Shown here: positions 1 through 9,417 of the stretch, in pieces
How the letters are laid out: each line of letters begins with the position of its first letter
Numbering within the stretch: the first letter of the stretch is position 1
Source of the DNA: Thermoanaerobacterium sp. PSU-2
GTDB taxonomy: Bacteria > Bacillota > Thermoanaerobacteria > Thermoanaerobacterales > Thermoanaerobacteraceae
Length of the DNA stretch: 64,000 nucleotides
Assembly: GCF_002102475.1 (NCBI RefSeq)
Contig: NZ_MSQD01000010.1
Location: 50,328-114,327, forward strand
Reading direction: 5' to 3'
Program-made: the position numbers and the translations under genes
The notes under the pieces: generated by a model
What the model was told of the DNA's origin: nothing
Database searches by the model: none
Seen by the model: the letters and a program-made list of their open reading frames with translations, nothing else

Positions 1-1040
1 ATGCCACTGGCTGAAATAATTATGACAGGCTCTTTAAGGTCATTAAGCGCCTTTGATTCTTCTGCCGAATGTGTAAAATGCAAATTTGGAAAATCCAATG
101 GATAATCACCATTTTCCACATATCTTCTGGCTTCATCATCGAAATAGTCAAGATGCTTTCTAAAGACGTCTGTGACAGATGTAGCAAGGGGACTGTCTAC
201 GTACACAGGCACTTTACTTATATACTCTATCTCATTTTTGTAAAGTTCCTCATCTTTGTGTATCTCATATAATAGTTCTTGTGTCCTTCCTACGGCAAAT
301 GATGGGATTATCACATTGCCTCCTCTTGATATAGTCTTTTTTATTATCTCCATAAGCTTTTTGGCTTTGTCGCCTACGTCTTCATGCAGCCTATCACCGT
401 ATGTGGATTCACACACAAGATAATCTGCCTCATCTATTATCGCAGGATCTCTCAAAATCGGTATATTTTTGTTTCCCAGATCCCCTGAAAAAACCACCTT
501 CGTCTCTTTTCCACCTTCTTTTACCCAAATTTCCAATATAGATGAACCCAGCATATGTCCTGCATCATTGAACTTTACTTTTACATCATCTGATGGCTCT
601 ATTATCTCATCATAATTGACACCGTAAAAAAGCTGCATTGCCGCTTTTCCATCGTCAGCAGTGTAAAGCGGCATCCTAAGCGTTTTTCCCGCCCTCTTTC
701 TTTTGCGGTTTTTCCACTCGTTTTCAATCTGCTGTATATGCCCACTGTCCTGCAGCATGTATTCACAAAGATCTACCGTGCCTTTAGTTGCGTATATCTT
801 TTTTCTATATCCTCTTTTATATAGAAGTGGAATCCTTCCACTGTGATCTATATGAGCGTGTGTCAAAAGCATGAAATCAATGTCTTCAATATCAAATGCA
901 AACTCTTGATAATTGTACTCATCTTCTATTTCGCTTCCTTGAAACATGCCACAGTCTATCAGAAATTTTGATTTTTCAGTCTCCACAAGATAGCACGAAC
1001 CTGTTACTTCCTTCGCAGCACCTAAAAAAGTGATCTTCAT
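1..1040 (-). CDS. Beta-CASP metallo-beta-lactamase-fold hydrolase (RNase-like), 3' end cut by window edge
   Basis: The N-terminal ~346 residues are present and the C-terminus runs off the left edge. The metal-binding motif THAHIDHSG lies near residues 60-68. Further metal-ligand blocks follow at FNDAGHMLGS and FSGDLGN. The beta-CASP segment includes PSFAVGRTQELL, as in CPSF-73/Ysh1-like nucleases. Family knowledge: these are zinc-dependent RNA-processing nucleases, in bacteria often of unknown substrate. Two ATGs are adjacent; I take the second because AGGAG then stands 7 bases upstream. It is separate from the xylose unit, since a terminator follows xylR. Precise substrate is unknown. Confidence 0.85.
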   Translation of the reverse strand, partial: MKITFLGAAKEVTGSCYLVETEKSKFLIDCGMFQGSEIEDEYNYQEFAFDIEDIDFMLLTHAHIDHSGRIPLLYKRGYRKKIYATKGTVDLCEYMLQDSGHIQQIENEWKNRKRKRAGKTLRMPLYTADDGKAAMQLFYGVNYDEIIEPSDDVKVKFNDAGHMLGSSILEIWVKEGGKETKVVFSGDLGNKNIPILRDPAIIDEADYLVCESTYGDRLHEDVGDKAKKLMEIIKKTISRGGNVIIPSFAVGRTQELLYEIHKDEELYKNEIEYISKVPVYVDSPLATSVTDVFRKHLDYFDDEARRYVENGDYPLDFPNLHFTHSAEESKALNDLKEPVIIISASG

Positions 1041-1058
1041 CATATCTCTCCTCTCGCA

Positions 1059-1088
1059 ATTGATAAAAATATTCAAGATTTTATCAAT
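1059..1088. promoter_or_regulatory. Perfect 10-bp inverted repeat upstream of the beta-CASP gene
   Basis: ATTGATAAAA and TTTTATCAAT are exact inverted copies separated by 10 bases, 16 bases upstream of the first possible start codon. The position suits an operator or a 5'-leader hairpin. No regulator can be named. Confidence 0.35.
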
Positions 1089-1116
1089 AGTCTTAATAAT
1101 ATTATACTATAATTAA

Positions 1117-1158
1117 CAAAAAAAGCGAGGAAGAACTTACATGCCTTACCTCGCTTTT
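1117..1158 (-). terminator. Rho-independent terminator after xylR
   Basis: Arms AAAAGCGAGG and CCTCGCTTTT form a 10-bp stem; read on the minus strand it ends in a run of T. It overlaps the xylR stop codon. Confidence 0.85.
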
Positions 1159-2359
1159 ACAATCCGGGATATGAAAACACTTCAGATATGACAAGTGTAA
1201 CAGCGCCTATAGCTCTTTCCAGCATTCCAAGCTTTGATATCTCGATGGCAACATCATTGTACCTTGATACAAGACATTTTTCTCTCACGTACTCTTTGAC
1301 AGCGTCTATCAACATATCGCCTATGCTGGATAATGTATTGCCTATAAGCACCAAGTCTGGATTGAATGTATTAACTATATTTACAATTCCAACGCTTAAA
1401 TTCTTAGAAATTTCGTTTATAGCATCGATAGCAAGCTTGCTTCCTAACTCTGCATAACCTGCAATATCGTTTATATCAAGAGAATCAATATTTTCACTGT
1501 CTATAAAGTCATCTTCCTGTCCTGCTTCAAGCCTTTCTTTTATATATCTGAAAAGAGATTTTTCGGATGCGTAGTTTTCCCAGCAACCTCTGTTTCCACA
1601 ACTGCATATATGGTCATTTATATCAATTGTCATGTGCCCTATCTCGCCTGCTAACCCACTGGAGCCTCTATAGAGCTCATTATTGATTATGATTCCTGTA
1701 CCTATGCCAATGCCTGCACTGACATAGACAAAATTTTTGGCGTTTCTGCCTCCTCCAAACCACTTCTCACCTATAGCACCTGTATTAGCTTCATTGTCTA
1801 TATACACTTTTAAGTTGAATCTCTCTTCTACCATCTTTTTAAGCTCCACATTTTCCCAATTTAAGTTTGGAGCTTTTAGCACAACGCCTCTTTTATAATC
1901 TGTAATACCAGGCACACCGATGCCTATGCCTAATATTCCCTTCACCGTATTTGGCGAATTTTTTATAGCCTCATCTATAAGTTCTATCATCTTAGATATG
2001 ATGTCTTCCTTGCTTTCGCCGATCTTTAAATTTATCCGCTTTTGCCACAATATGTTTGCAAGTATGTCTGTCAAAATGACGAGAATATAATTCACATCAA
2101 GATCGACACCAATGACGCAACCAGCAAGGCTATTTATCATAAGCATTATAGGCTTTCTGCCGCCTTTTGACTCTCCAGGTCCTTCTTCCTCTACAAAGCC
2201 TTCTTTTATAAGTTCATCAACCAAAGAAGAAACTGTTGATTTATTAAGCCCTGTAATATTTGCTAAGTCAGCCCTGGATATTATGCCTTTTTTGCGGATA
2301 GTGTTTAAGACGATGGATTTATTAATTTGTTTTATTAGCAACTGATCACCTGTTATCAT
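1157..2359 (-). CDS. xylR: ROK-family transcriptional repressor, probable xylose repressor XylR
   Basis: 400 residues. An N-terminal winged helix-turn-helix (about residues 12-65, including SRADLANITGLNKSTVSSL) precedes a ROK sugar-kinase-like domain. The ROK part shows GIGIGVPGI, DNEANTGAIGEKWFGGG and the zinc motif CSCGNRGCWE. Family knowledge: ROK repressors release DNA on binding a sugar, and XylR proteins near xylAB respond to xylose. The neighbours xylB and xylA and the GTTTG-type operator before xylA support that role. It has its own promoter, so it is not simply co-transcribed with xylAB. The effector has not been shown by sequence. Confidence 0.85.
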   Translation of the reverse strand: MITGDQLLIKQINKSIVLNTIRKKGIISRADLANITGLNKSTVSSLVDELIKEGFVEEEGPGESKGGRKPIMLMINSLAGCVIGVDLDVNYILVILTDILANILWQKRINLKIGESKEDIISKMIELIDEAIKNSPNTVKGILGIGIGVPGITDYKRGVVLKAPNLNWENVELKKMVEERFNLKVYIDNEANTGAIGEKWFGGGRNAKNFVYVSAGIGIGTGIIINNELYRGSSGLAGEIGHMTIDINDHICSCGNRGCWENYASEKSLFRYIKERLEAGQEDDFIDSENIDSLDINDIAGYAELGSKLAIDAINEISKNLSVGIVNIVNTFNPDLVLIGNTLSSIGDMLIDAVKEYVREKCLVSRYNDVAIEISKLGMLERAIGAVTLVISEVFSYPGL

Positions 2360-2394
2360 TTAATCACCTTGCAATACTTCGTTTTCACCAGCAT

Positions 2395-2424
2395 ATTATA
2401 CCATATTAAAATGTGTTTTCTCAA
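2395..2424 (-). promoter_or_regulatory. Sigma-A-type promoter of xylR
   Basis: On the minus strand TTGAGA and TATAAT are separated by 18 bases, about 35 bases upstream of the xylR start. Just downstream, TGAAAACGAAGTATT has two mismatches to the catabolite-responsive element pattern, a weak hint only. Confidence 0.6.
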
Positions 2425-2531
2425 TGATACGGCCTTAACATAATAATCGAAAAACACGTACAAAAGTTTAACAATTTGACGAATTTTCAATGACTTTATT
2501 CAATTCTAAAATATATACTCCAATAGCAATT

Positions 2532-2555
2532 GTCTCCCATCTAAAGATGGGAGAC
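2532..2555. terminator. Strong hairpin after xylB, possible terminator of the xylAB transcript
   Basis: GTCTCCCATC and GATGGGAGAC pair over 10 bp around a TAAA loop, about 50 bases beyond the xylB stop. The T-rich tail is on the plus-strand side (GATTTTATC), so minus-strand termination is not textbook. It may protect the 3' end of the mRNA instead. Confidence 0.5.
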
Positions 2556-2604
2556 GATTTTATCTGTTATTTCAACAATTTAGTTGTCAATTTTAAGTCA
2601 AACT

Positions 2605-4110
2605 TTACAAATTCAGCTTCCCAATTTCTTCAAATGCACCTTTAAGCCTCGAATATAAGCTTACGTAGATTGGATACAGCTTGTTGTACTTTTCGACGTT
2701 TTCTTGGATTGGGTATACGCTATCTGTAACTTTTATTAAACTATTGCAAGCGTCATCTACATTTTTGTAAAGGCCATATCCTACAGATGCCATTATGGCT
2801 GCACCGAATGAAGGTCCTTCTGTAGCATTTATCATGTCGATTCTTACATTGAATATGTCGGCAAGTATTTGCCTCCAAAGCCTGCTTTTAGCGCCACCAC
2901 CACTTACCCTGGCTTCATTTACAGGTATATTTAAAGCCTTTATAAGCTCCAGCGAATCCCTAAGTCCAAATGCTACACCTTCTAATATAGATCTCGTCAT
3001 GTGGCTTCTATTGTGAGTAATAGTTAAACCTACAAAGCTGCCTCTCGCATAAGGATCGCTGTAGGGCGTCCTCTCACCCATAAGGTAAGGCAAGAATATT
3101 AGTCCATCACTGCCTGGTTTCACCTTTTCTGCTTCTTCTAAGAGTCCGTCAAATGTCATAACATCAGTCTTGTAATTATTTACATCATCCACCCACCATT
3201 TAAGACATGATGCAGCCGAAAGCATTACACCCATCACATGCCATTTGCCATTTGCATGACAGAATGAGTGAAGCCTAAGCTCATCATCTGCTGCGTACTT
3301 ATCCTGTGATGCGAATACAACGCCTGAAGTACCCAATGCGATGGACACTATACCGCTTTTTACTGTGCCGGTACCGACAGCACCGCTGGCTTGGTCACCA
3401 CCACCGCCCACAACGATAGTACCTTCATGAATCCCTGTCAAATCTGCTACTTCTTTTGTGACATACCCTGTGACATCTGTTGATTCATAGCACTTAGGAA
3501 GGGCTTTTTCCGGTATTTCAAATATGTCTATCATTTCTTTTGACCATCTTCTATTTTCCACATCGAAGAGAAGTGTACCTGATGCATCTGAAACTTCCGT
3601 AGCGTACTCACCCGTCAATTTAAACCTTATATAGTCCTTAGGTAAAAGGATATGAGCGATTCTTTCATATACATCCGGAAGGTGTTTCTTTACCCACAAT
3701 ATCTTTGGTGCAGTAAAGCCTGTCAATGCTTTATTTCCAGTGTACTTCAGAAGACCTTCTTTCCCTATTTTTTCGGTGATGTAGTCGCATTCTTCCTGTG
3801 TTCTTTGGTCACACCAAAGTATGGCCGGTGTTAAAACGTTATTATCTTTATCCAGAAGCACCAGTCCATGCATCTGTCCGCTTAAGCCGATGCCTTTTAT
3901 GTCATAGCCATTTACGCCGCTTTTTACAATAATCTCTCTTATTCCATCCCTTGTGCTACTCCACCAATCTTCTGGATTTTGTTCTGCCCAGCCTGGTTCT
4001 GGATAATATACAGGATATTCTTTTGAAACGCTTGATATCACATTGCCGCTTTCATTCATCAGTATTATCTTAACTGATGATGTTCCTAAATCTATCCCTA
4101 AAAAATACAT
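2605..4110 (-). CDS. xylB: Xylulokinase XylB
   Basis: 501 residues, a FGGY-family carbohydrate kinase that phosphorylates D-xylulose to xylulose 5-phosphate, the second step after xylose isomerase. Seen: N-terminal phosphate-binding GIDLGTSSVKI, MHGLVLLD and WCDQRT in the substrate part, GGGGDQASGAVG, and the C-terminal SGGGAKSRLWRQILAD signature. The start MYFLGIDLG is chosen because GGAGGT stands 6 bases upstream; an upstream in-frame ATG would add 20 unrelated residues coming from the intergenic hairpin. It lies directly behind xylA in the same direction, so an xylAB operon is likely, controlled by the operator before xylA. Confidence 0.95.
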   Translation of the reverse strand: MYFLGIDLGTSSVKIILMNESGNVISSVSKEYPVYYPEPGWAEQNPEDWWSSTRDGIREIIVKSGVNGYDIKGIGLSGQMHGLVLLDKDNNVLTPAILWCDQRTQEECDYITEKIGKEGLLKYTGNKALTGFTAPKILWVKKHLPDVYERIAHILLPKDYIRFKLTGEYATEVSDASGTLLFDVENRRWSKEMIDIFEIPEKALPKCYESTDVTGYVTKEVADLTGIHEGTIVVGGGGDQASGAVGTGTVKSGIVSIALGTSGVVFASQDKYAADDELRLHSFCHANGKWHVMGVMLSAASCLKWWVDDVNNYKTDVMTFDGLLEEAEKVKPGSDGLIFLPYLMGERTPYSDPYARGSFVGLTITHNRSHMTRSILEGVAFGLRDSLELIKALNIPVNEARVSGGGAKSRLWRQILADIFNVRIDMINATEGPSFGAAIMASVGYGLYKNVDDACNSLIKVTDSVYPIQENVEKYNKLYPIYVSLYSRLKGAFEEIGKLNL

Positions 4111-4136
4111 ACATTTACCTCCATGATATTTGTTAA

Positions 4137-4166
4137 GGGCAGCTTTAATGAAGCATGAAGCTGCCC
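4137..4166 (-). other. Intergenic hairpin between xylA and xylB
   Basis: GGGCAGCTT and AAGCTGCCC form a perfect 9-bp stem with a 12-base loop, inside the 66-base xylA-xylB spacer. No T tract follows on the minus strand. It may act in mRNA processing or differential stability of xylA over xylB (inference). Confidence 0.55.
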
Positions 4167-4176
4167 TCATGTTTCA

Positions 4177-5496
4177 TTATTCTGCAAACAAATACTGATT
4201 TAGGATTGACTCTAGTAGCTCTTGTCTTCCTGATTTGTTGACAATCTGGCTGTGCTCTAATGCATACTTCTCAAGGCTCTTGAAATCAGCTTTTCCGCTT
4301 ACAATATCAGCGCCAATGCCATCTTTGTAGCTTGCGTATCTTTCCTCGATAAACTTGTCGAAAACGCCATCTTTCACAAGCTTGTAAGCAACTTTGAAGC
4401 CTTTTGCAAAAGCATCCATTCCAGCTATGTGGCCTAAGAAAAGATCTTCTGGCTCAAATGAAGCACGTCTTACTTTTGCATCGAAGTTAAGGCCGCCTTT
4501 GTCAAATCCGCCCATCTTTATGACTTCATACATGGCAAGTGTGGTCATGCGTATATCTGTAGGGAACTGGTCTGTATCCCATCCTAAAAGCATATCACCT
4601 GTATTTGCGTCAATTGATCCTAATACGCCGTTTATTCTGGCGTATCTTAGCTCATGTTGGAAGTCGTGGAATGCCAATGTTGCATGGTTTGCCTCTATAT
4701 TCACTTTGAAATATTTGTCAAGATCGTATTTTCTCAAGAACGCCAATACATTTGCCACGTCAAAATCGTATTGGTGTTTTGTAGGCTCCTTTGGCTTCGG
4801 CTCAATCAAGAACTGGCCTTCAAAGCCGATTTCTTTTGCATAGTCAACAGCCATGTGCAAAAATCTCGCAAAGTTGTCAAGCTCAAACTCCATGTCTGTA
4901 TTGAGAAGTGTTTCATATCCTTCTCTTCCACCCCAGAATACGTAGTTTTCGCCGCCAAGCTCCTTAGTAATCTCGAGGGCTTTTTTGACTTGCGCTGCGG
5001 AATATGCGAAAACATCAGCATTGCACGATGTTGATGCACCATGCACAAATCTCGGATTTGAGAAAAGATTTGCAGTACCCCACAAAACTTTCGTCTTGCT
5101 GGTCTTCAAGTAGTCCTTTATCATGGCAACTATTGTATCTAAGTTTTTGTTCGTCTCTCTAAGAGTGTCCCCTTCAGGTGCAATATCCCTGTCATGGAAG
5201 CAGAAGAAAGGTGCATTTATCTTATCAAAAAATTCAAATGCTGCTTCTACTCTAGCCTTTGCTATGTCCATAGGATCTGTATAGTGGTTCCATGGTCTTT
5301 GCATGGTAGCTTTGCCAAATTGATCTGTTCCATCAGCAGTAAAAGTATGCCAATAAGCTATAGAAAAGCGGAGATGCTCTTCCATCGTCTTGCCATCGAT
5401 TACTTCCTCAGGATTGTAAAATTTAAAAGAATAGGGATTGTTTGATTTTGGCCCTTCATATTTTATTTTAGATACATTCTCAAAATATTTATTCAT
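4177..5496 (-). CDS. xylA: Xylose isomerase XylA
   Basis: 439 residues, the length of class II xylose isomerases. It interconverts D-xylose and D-xylulose in the cytoplasm with two divalent metals. Seen: [12 protein letters not shown] carrying the catalytic histidine (about 101) and aspartate (about 104), [41 protein letters not shown] and [19 protein letters not shown] with metal ligands. AAGGAGG lies 7 bases before the ATG. First gene of the xylAB unit, with a XylR-type operator immediately downstream of its promoter. Confidence 0.97.
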   Translation of the reverse strand: MNKYFENVSKIKYEGPKSNNPYSFKFYNPEEVIDGKTMEEHLRFSIAYWHTFTADGTDQFGKATMQRPWNHYTDPMDIAKARVEAAFEFFDKINAPFFCFHDRDIAPEGDTLRETNKNLDTIVAMIKDYLKTSKTKVLWGTANLFSNPRFVHGASTSCNADVFAYSAAQVKKALEITKELGGENYVFWGGREGYETLLNTDMEFELDNFARFLHMAVDYAKEIGFEGQFLIEPKPKEPTKHQYDFDVANVLAFLRKYDLDKYFKVNIEANHATLAFHDFQHELRYARINGVLGSIDANTGDMLLGWDTDQFPTDIRMTTLAMYEVIKMGGFDKGGLNFDAKVRRASFEPEDLFLGHIAGMDAFAKGFKVAYKLVKDGVFDKFIEERYASYKDGIGADIVSGKADFKSLEKYALEHSQIVNKSGRQELLESILNQYLFAE

Positions 5497-5516
5497 AAAA
5501 TTTCCTCCTTCTATTC

Positions 5517-5541
5517 GTTTGTCTGTCCAACAAACATTATA
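5517..5541 (-). promoter_or_regulatory. xylA promoter -10 region with XylR-type operator
   Basis: GTTTGTCTGTCCAACAAAC (5517-5535) has inverted arms GTTTGT/ACAAAC. This closely resembles Bacillus xylO operators, which share GTTTGT...AACAAAC. It begins right after a TATAAT -10 box (5536-5541 on the minus strand) and ends about 20 bases before the xylA start, so a bound repressor would block initiation. No clear -35 box is visible. Confidence 0.75.
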
Positions 5542-5596
5542 TATTATATATTCTACACAAATTTAAAAAATCCTTCTTTAAAACAAAAAAAATTTT

Positions 5597-5637
5597 AAAA
5601 AAAATGACCGCTCTGGTATAACCCAATCCAAAGCGGT
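5597..5637 (-). terminator. Terminator after the flavin oxidoreductase gene
   Basis: ACCGCT pairs with AGCGGT, with inner TGG/CCA pairing, and is followed on the minus strand by CATTTTTTTT. It lies about 150 bases beyond the oxidoreductase stop; the stretch between holds nothing I recognise. Confidence 0.8.
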
Positions 5638-5784
5638 TTAAATTTTAAAGCTTCTTATGACAATAAATTTATTTCATATAATTACTTCTTTATTTTTGCA
5701 TACTTAATCTTGATTCAAAAACTTAATTAATTCATCAGTAAATACATCAGGTTTTATCTACCGTCATAATCGTCACCTTCTTTT

Positions 5785-7593
5785 TCAAACTGTAAGTGAC
5801 ACTTCTGCTCCAGCTCTTATTGCCTCTACTGCTGTTGCTACTTCTTTGCAGTCGCCTATAAAAATCATATTGTCGCTTATGCAGCTTTTAAATGTTTCAT
5901 CAGAAATATTGCCTATTGCAATCACCACATCGTCTGATGCGACTTCAGTGCCATTATTGTATACAATTTTCCCATTGTTTATCACATCTACTTTTGCGTT
6001 TGTTACGATTCTTACACCGAGATTTTTCAACCTTTCCATCAAAAGCTTCTTATTCATGGCATATATGTCTTTACCTACTTCATCAAGCTCTTCTAATACT
6101 GTAACGCTTTTACCTATTGTTGCAAGGTGCTCTGCCGTCTCAAGCCCTGTCAAACCTCCGCCTATTACAGCTATTTTCATCCCTTTTGGCATTTTACCAC
6201 TTAAAACATCTATGGCTTTATAAGGCACTACATCCGTTTTAATCGTCAATTCCTTTGGAATTGAGCCTGTTGCAATTATTACCTTGTCATAATTCATATT
6301 TTTCAGTTCATCGCACGAAACTTCTCGATTCAGATTGACTTTTACACCGTACTTTTTTAAATCAGTTTCAAGATAATCTACTACTTTTCCTATTTCAGAC
6401 TTGTGTGGAGGCACTTTTGCCACTTTTAACTGTCCTCCCAGTGCATCCGACTTCTCAAATAGCTCCACATTGTGTCCTTTTTTCGCCAAGTACAAAGCAG
6501 CGGACATGCCAGCAGGACCACCGCCTATTACAGCCACATTAAGCTTATTTTCTGCGATCGCATCAAACTCTTTTTCTCTGCCTACAGCAGGGTTCATCAT
6601 GCATGATACAGGAAGACCTTTCTGTATATATGCGATACATGCCTGATTACAGTGGATACAGTATTTTATCTCATCAGCTTTCCCATTGATATATTTAGAA
6701 ACGCAATCAGGATCTCCTATAAGGCCTCTTGCAATGCCTATAAAGTCAGCATAACCATCTCTTATGATGGCTTCCCAATCGTCTGCTGCACCCAGCTTAT
6801 CAGCAGCAATTACAGGAATCGAAACACTATCTCTTATTTTCTTCGCGTAGTCTATAAGTGGTTTATCATCTATACCCATTGGCGATATGTGGTATTCTGA
6901 CGTAGAACCTACACCTGATGAAACGTTTATTGCATCTGCACCATAATTTTCTAAAAGCTTCGCAAGTTTTAGACTTTCTTCTATATCAAATCCGCCATTT
7001 GTATAGTCGCTTCCATTTATACGGCAAATTACTGCCATGTCTTGAACTTCACTTTTTACACTCTTTAATATCTCCAATGCAAATTTGGCCCTTCCATCGA
7101 AATCTCCACCGTATTCATCATCTCTCGTATTTACATTTGGTGATAAGAATTGATTTACAAACCATCCATGTGCAAAATGAAGCTCAACAGCATCAAATCC
7201 CGCTTTCTTCGCCCTTTTTGCAGCATTCACAAAGTCCTTCACAAACCCTTTTATGTCTTCTACAGTAAAATCTGATGGCTTGTATTTAGGGTTGTGCATA
7301 GCAATCTGCACCGCAGCTTTTGCACCGTTGCCATGAATGACATCTGCTAATTTTTTAAGCCCATCAATCTTATCATCGTCGTCTATCCCTAACTGGTTTT
7401 TGAAAAACTTGCCAAACTTATTTACATACGATGCCTCAACTATGACTAAAGCAACATCTTTCGACCTTCTGTCGTAATAGCCTATCTCTTTTTCACTGAC
7501 AAATCCATCATTTGATAAATTTGTGACAGTTGGCAGCATGACAAATCTGTTTTTCAATCTTACATTTCCTATTTTACCTTCTTTTAAAACCAT
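5785..7593 (-). CDS. NADH:flavin oxidoreductase of the 2-enoate reductase / old-yellow-enzyme family
   Basis: 602 residues with three parts. Residues 1-320 form an FMN TIM barrel of the old-yellow-enzyme type (ELHFAHGWFVNQFLSP, ICRINGSDYTNGGFD). A cysteine cluster CIHCNQAC...CMMNP near 325-350 suits a 4Fe-4S centre. The rest is an FAD/NAD(P) domain with GGGPAGMSAALYLAKKG and a second dinucleotide motif GGGLTGLETAEHLA. Family members reduce activated C=C bonds (enoates, dienoyl-CoA, bile-acid intermediates). The substrate here is unknown. It is divergent from a LysR gene that probably controls it. Confidence 0.88.
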   Translation of the reverse strand: MVLKEGKIGNVRLKNRFVMLPTVTNLSNDGFVSEKEIGYYDRRSKDVALVIVEASYVNKFGKFFKNQLGIDDDDKIDGLKKLADVIHGNGAKAAVQIAMHNPKYKPSDFTVEDIKGFVKDFVNAAKRAKKAGFDAVELHFAHGWFVNQFLSPNVNTRDDEYGGDFDGRAKFALEILKSVKSEVQDMAVICRINGSDYTNGGFDIEESLKLAKLLENYGADAINVSSGVGSTSEYHISPMGIDDKPLIDYAKKIRDSVSIPVIAADKLGAADDWEAIIRDGYADFIGIARGLIGDPDCVSKYINGKADEIKYCIHCNQACIAYIQKGLPVSCMMNPAVGREKEFDAIAENKLNVAVIGGGPAGMSAALYLAKKGHNVELFEKSDALGGQLKVAKVPPHKSEIGKVVDYLETDLKKYGVKVNLNREVSCDELKNMNYDKVIIATGSIPKELTIKTDVVPYKAIDVLSGKMPKGMKIAVIGGGLTGLETAEHLATIGKSVTVLEELDEVGKDIYAMNKKLLMERLKNLGVRIVTNAKVDVINNGKIVYNNGTEVASDDVVIAIGNISDETFKSCISDNMIFIGDCKEVATAVEAIRAGAEVSLTV

Positions 7594-7624
7594 GATAACG
7601 CACTTCCTTTTATCTTTTTAATGC

Positions 7625-7650
7625 CATTACATCTAAATCTTATTGTAATG
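7625..7650. promoter_or_regulatory. Inverted repeat over the oxidoreductase promoter, candidate LysR site
   Basis: CATTACA and TGTAATG are exact inverted copies 12 bases apart. On the minus strand the right arm overlaps a TACAAT -10 box with TTACTT 16 bases upstream. A second dyad, ATAAG/CTTAT at 7693-7708, lies just before the LysR start. LysR regulators commonly bind such dyads between divergent genes. Confidence 0.5.
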
Positions 7651-7723
7651 CTTGCTTTTATATAAGTAAAATAATATAATATTATAAAATATATAAGTTA
7701 TTGCTTATGGCTGGTGATTTATT

Positions 7724-8605
7724 ATGAATTTTAGAGAATTGAATATATTCTTATCTGTATGTGAGTATGGCAGCATGTCTGAAGCCGCAAAACACCTTTA
7801 CATGACACAGCCAGCTATAAGTCAGGCAATTTCCGAGCTGGAAGAAGAGTACAATGTGAAGCTTTTTGATAGGATAGGCAAAAAGCTTGTATTGACACAT
7901 GCAGGCGAAATTTTAAGAGATTACGGAAAAAAAATCAATCTCTTGTTGATGGAAACTGAAAACACATTACAGAATATATCCGATACCAAGACAGGAAAGC
8001 TTAAGCTGGGTGCCAGCAGAACCGTCGGCACATACTTGTTGCCTAAAATAATCGGCAAATTTTTAAAACTATATGCAAATGTGGAATTGCCATTTTGCAT
8101 AAACAATACCTCGGAAATAGTAAATATGATACTTAATAGCGAAATAGATCTTGGAATAGTAGAAGGTCCAATACACTCCAATAGTATCGAAAAAAAACAT
8201 TTGTTAGATGATGAACTATACCTTATATGCTCAAAAGAACATCAATGGGCAAAAAAGAATATCATCCAGATGGATGATTTATCAAAAGCTGATTTCATCA
8301 TGAGGGAAGTTGGCAGCGGCACCAGAGAAGTGTTTGAAAATACAATGAAATCCCACAACGTCGAATACGACATTAAACTGGAACTAAACAGCATCGAGGC
8401 AATAAAGAAGGCAGTCGAAGCAAACTTAGGTGTTTCAGTAATATCAAAGTTAGCTCTAAATGAAGAATTAAAAAGTTCGAAGCTTATAAAAATAGAAATA
8501 GAAGGAATAAAATTCACGAGAAAATTCAATATCATATATCATAAAGACAAATACTTGTCAGATCTTCATAAGAAGTTTATAGATTTCATTTGCAGTGTAA
8601 AATGA
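7724..8605 (+). CDS. LysR-family transcriptional regulator
   Basis: 293 residues, standard LysR length. The N-terminal helix-turn-helix covers about residues 1-60 (SEAAKHLYMTQPAISQAISE). A periplasmic-binding-like effector domain follows, from about 88 (GKLKLGASRTVGTYLLP). Divergent from the flavin oxidoreductase with 130 bases between them, the usual layout for a LysR activator and its target. The effector is unknown. GGTGAT lies a few bases upstream of the ATG. It ends 6 bases before the convergent SGNH hydrolase gene, and no terminator is visible between them. Confidence 0.9.
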   Translation: MNFRELNIFLSVCEYGSMSEAAKHLYMTQPAISQAISELEEEYNVKLFDRIGKKLVLTHAGEILRDYGKKINLLLMETENTLQNISDTKTGKLKLGASRTVGTYLLPKIIGKFLKLYANVELPFCINNTSEIVNMILNSEIDLGIVEGPIHSNSIEKKHLLDDELYLICSKEHQWAKKNIIQMDDLSKADFIMREVGSGTREVFENTMKSHNVEYDIKLELNSIEAIKKAVEANLGVSVISKLALNEELKSSKLIKIEIEGIKFTRKFNIIYHKDKYLSDLHKKFIDFICSVK

Positions 8606-8611
8606 GGCATG

Positions 8612-9334
8612 TTATTTTAAAAGGAATTCGTAATATGTCATGACGTAGTCTTTTATCCTATCTGCAATCGCTTTGTGGCCCTCCTCATTCGGGTGTATTC
8701 CATCTTCACATAAAAGCTTTCTGTAATCAGGTCTATCTAAAAACGCGCTTCTCACATCTATTATCTTCGTATCGGTGCTTGAGGCTATGCTCAATATGGC
8801 AGAATTGTATCTTTCCTGCCACCAGTATATCTTTGTGACGCTTCCAAGCCACGTCAATATGTTTTTTGCCATTTCTTTATTGCCTTTGCTAATCCAGCTA
8901 AAGTATCTGTCTGCATCCAATGGAGGAAGCGTAAGCAAAACCGGTGCTATGTTGGCATTTTTAAGCGAATCTATGAGTTCTCTTAATGTCTCTTTAAACA
9001 CATTGAAATCAGTGTTTGGCAGATGTTCTTTGTAAGGGTCTTTAGCTACCTCATCCCAATTAAAATCGCAATCATTCCCCCCAAACTCTAAAAGTACAAT
9101 ATCAGGACTTACCTTGTCTAACTCTTTTTTAAGCCTGTCTTTGCCTCTTAATATGGTGCTGCCAAACTTCGATATGTTTTCAACAGTTCCTTTTAAGCAT
9201 CCATTTAAAAGATTTGCATAAGAATCCTTCAAAACCACATATTTGTTCCTAATTTTATCGAGAACCACGCCTTTGGATATGGAATCTCCGCACACAAGAA
9301 AGTTGTAATTTTCTTTTATGTTCAACATCTCCAT
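8612..9334 (-). CDS. SGNH/GDSL-family hydrolase
   Basis: About 240 residues, no signal peptide. The four SGNH blocks are visible: the nucleophile motif GDSISKG near residue 17, a glycine in the second block, GGND near 85, and DGIHPNEEGH near the C-terminus with the catalytic Asp and His. Family members are esterases or acetyl-esterases, many acting on acetylated sugars. The substrate is unknown. Two ATGs stand in tandem; the second has GGGAGG at 7 bases. It is convergent with the LysR gene and is not obviously in an operon. Confidence 0.8.
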   Translation of the reverse strand: MEMLNIKENYNFLVCGDSISKGVVLDKIRNKYVVLKDSYANLLNGCLKGTVENISKFGSTILRGKDRLKKELDKVSPDIVLLEFGGNDCDFNWDEVAKDPYKEHLPNTDFNVFKETLRELIDSLKNANIAPVLLTLPPLDADRYFSWISKGNKEMAKNILTWLGSVTKIYWWQERYNSAILSIASSTDTKIIDVRSAFLDRPDYRKLLCEDGIHPNEEGHKAIADRIKDYVMTYYEFLLK

Positions 9335-9391
9335 CATTTAGCCTCCCTAACCTTTTAATCTATTATACCACAAATTAACATATTTATTAAC

Positions 9392-9417
9392 AAAAAAATG
9401 CCGAAACATTCGGCATT
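9392..9417 (-). terminator. Terminator after the propeller protein gene
   Basis: AATGCCGAA and TTCGGCATT pair around a short loop and run into seven T on the minus strand. It overlaps the stop codon of the preceding gene. Confidence 0.9.
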
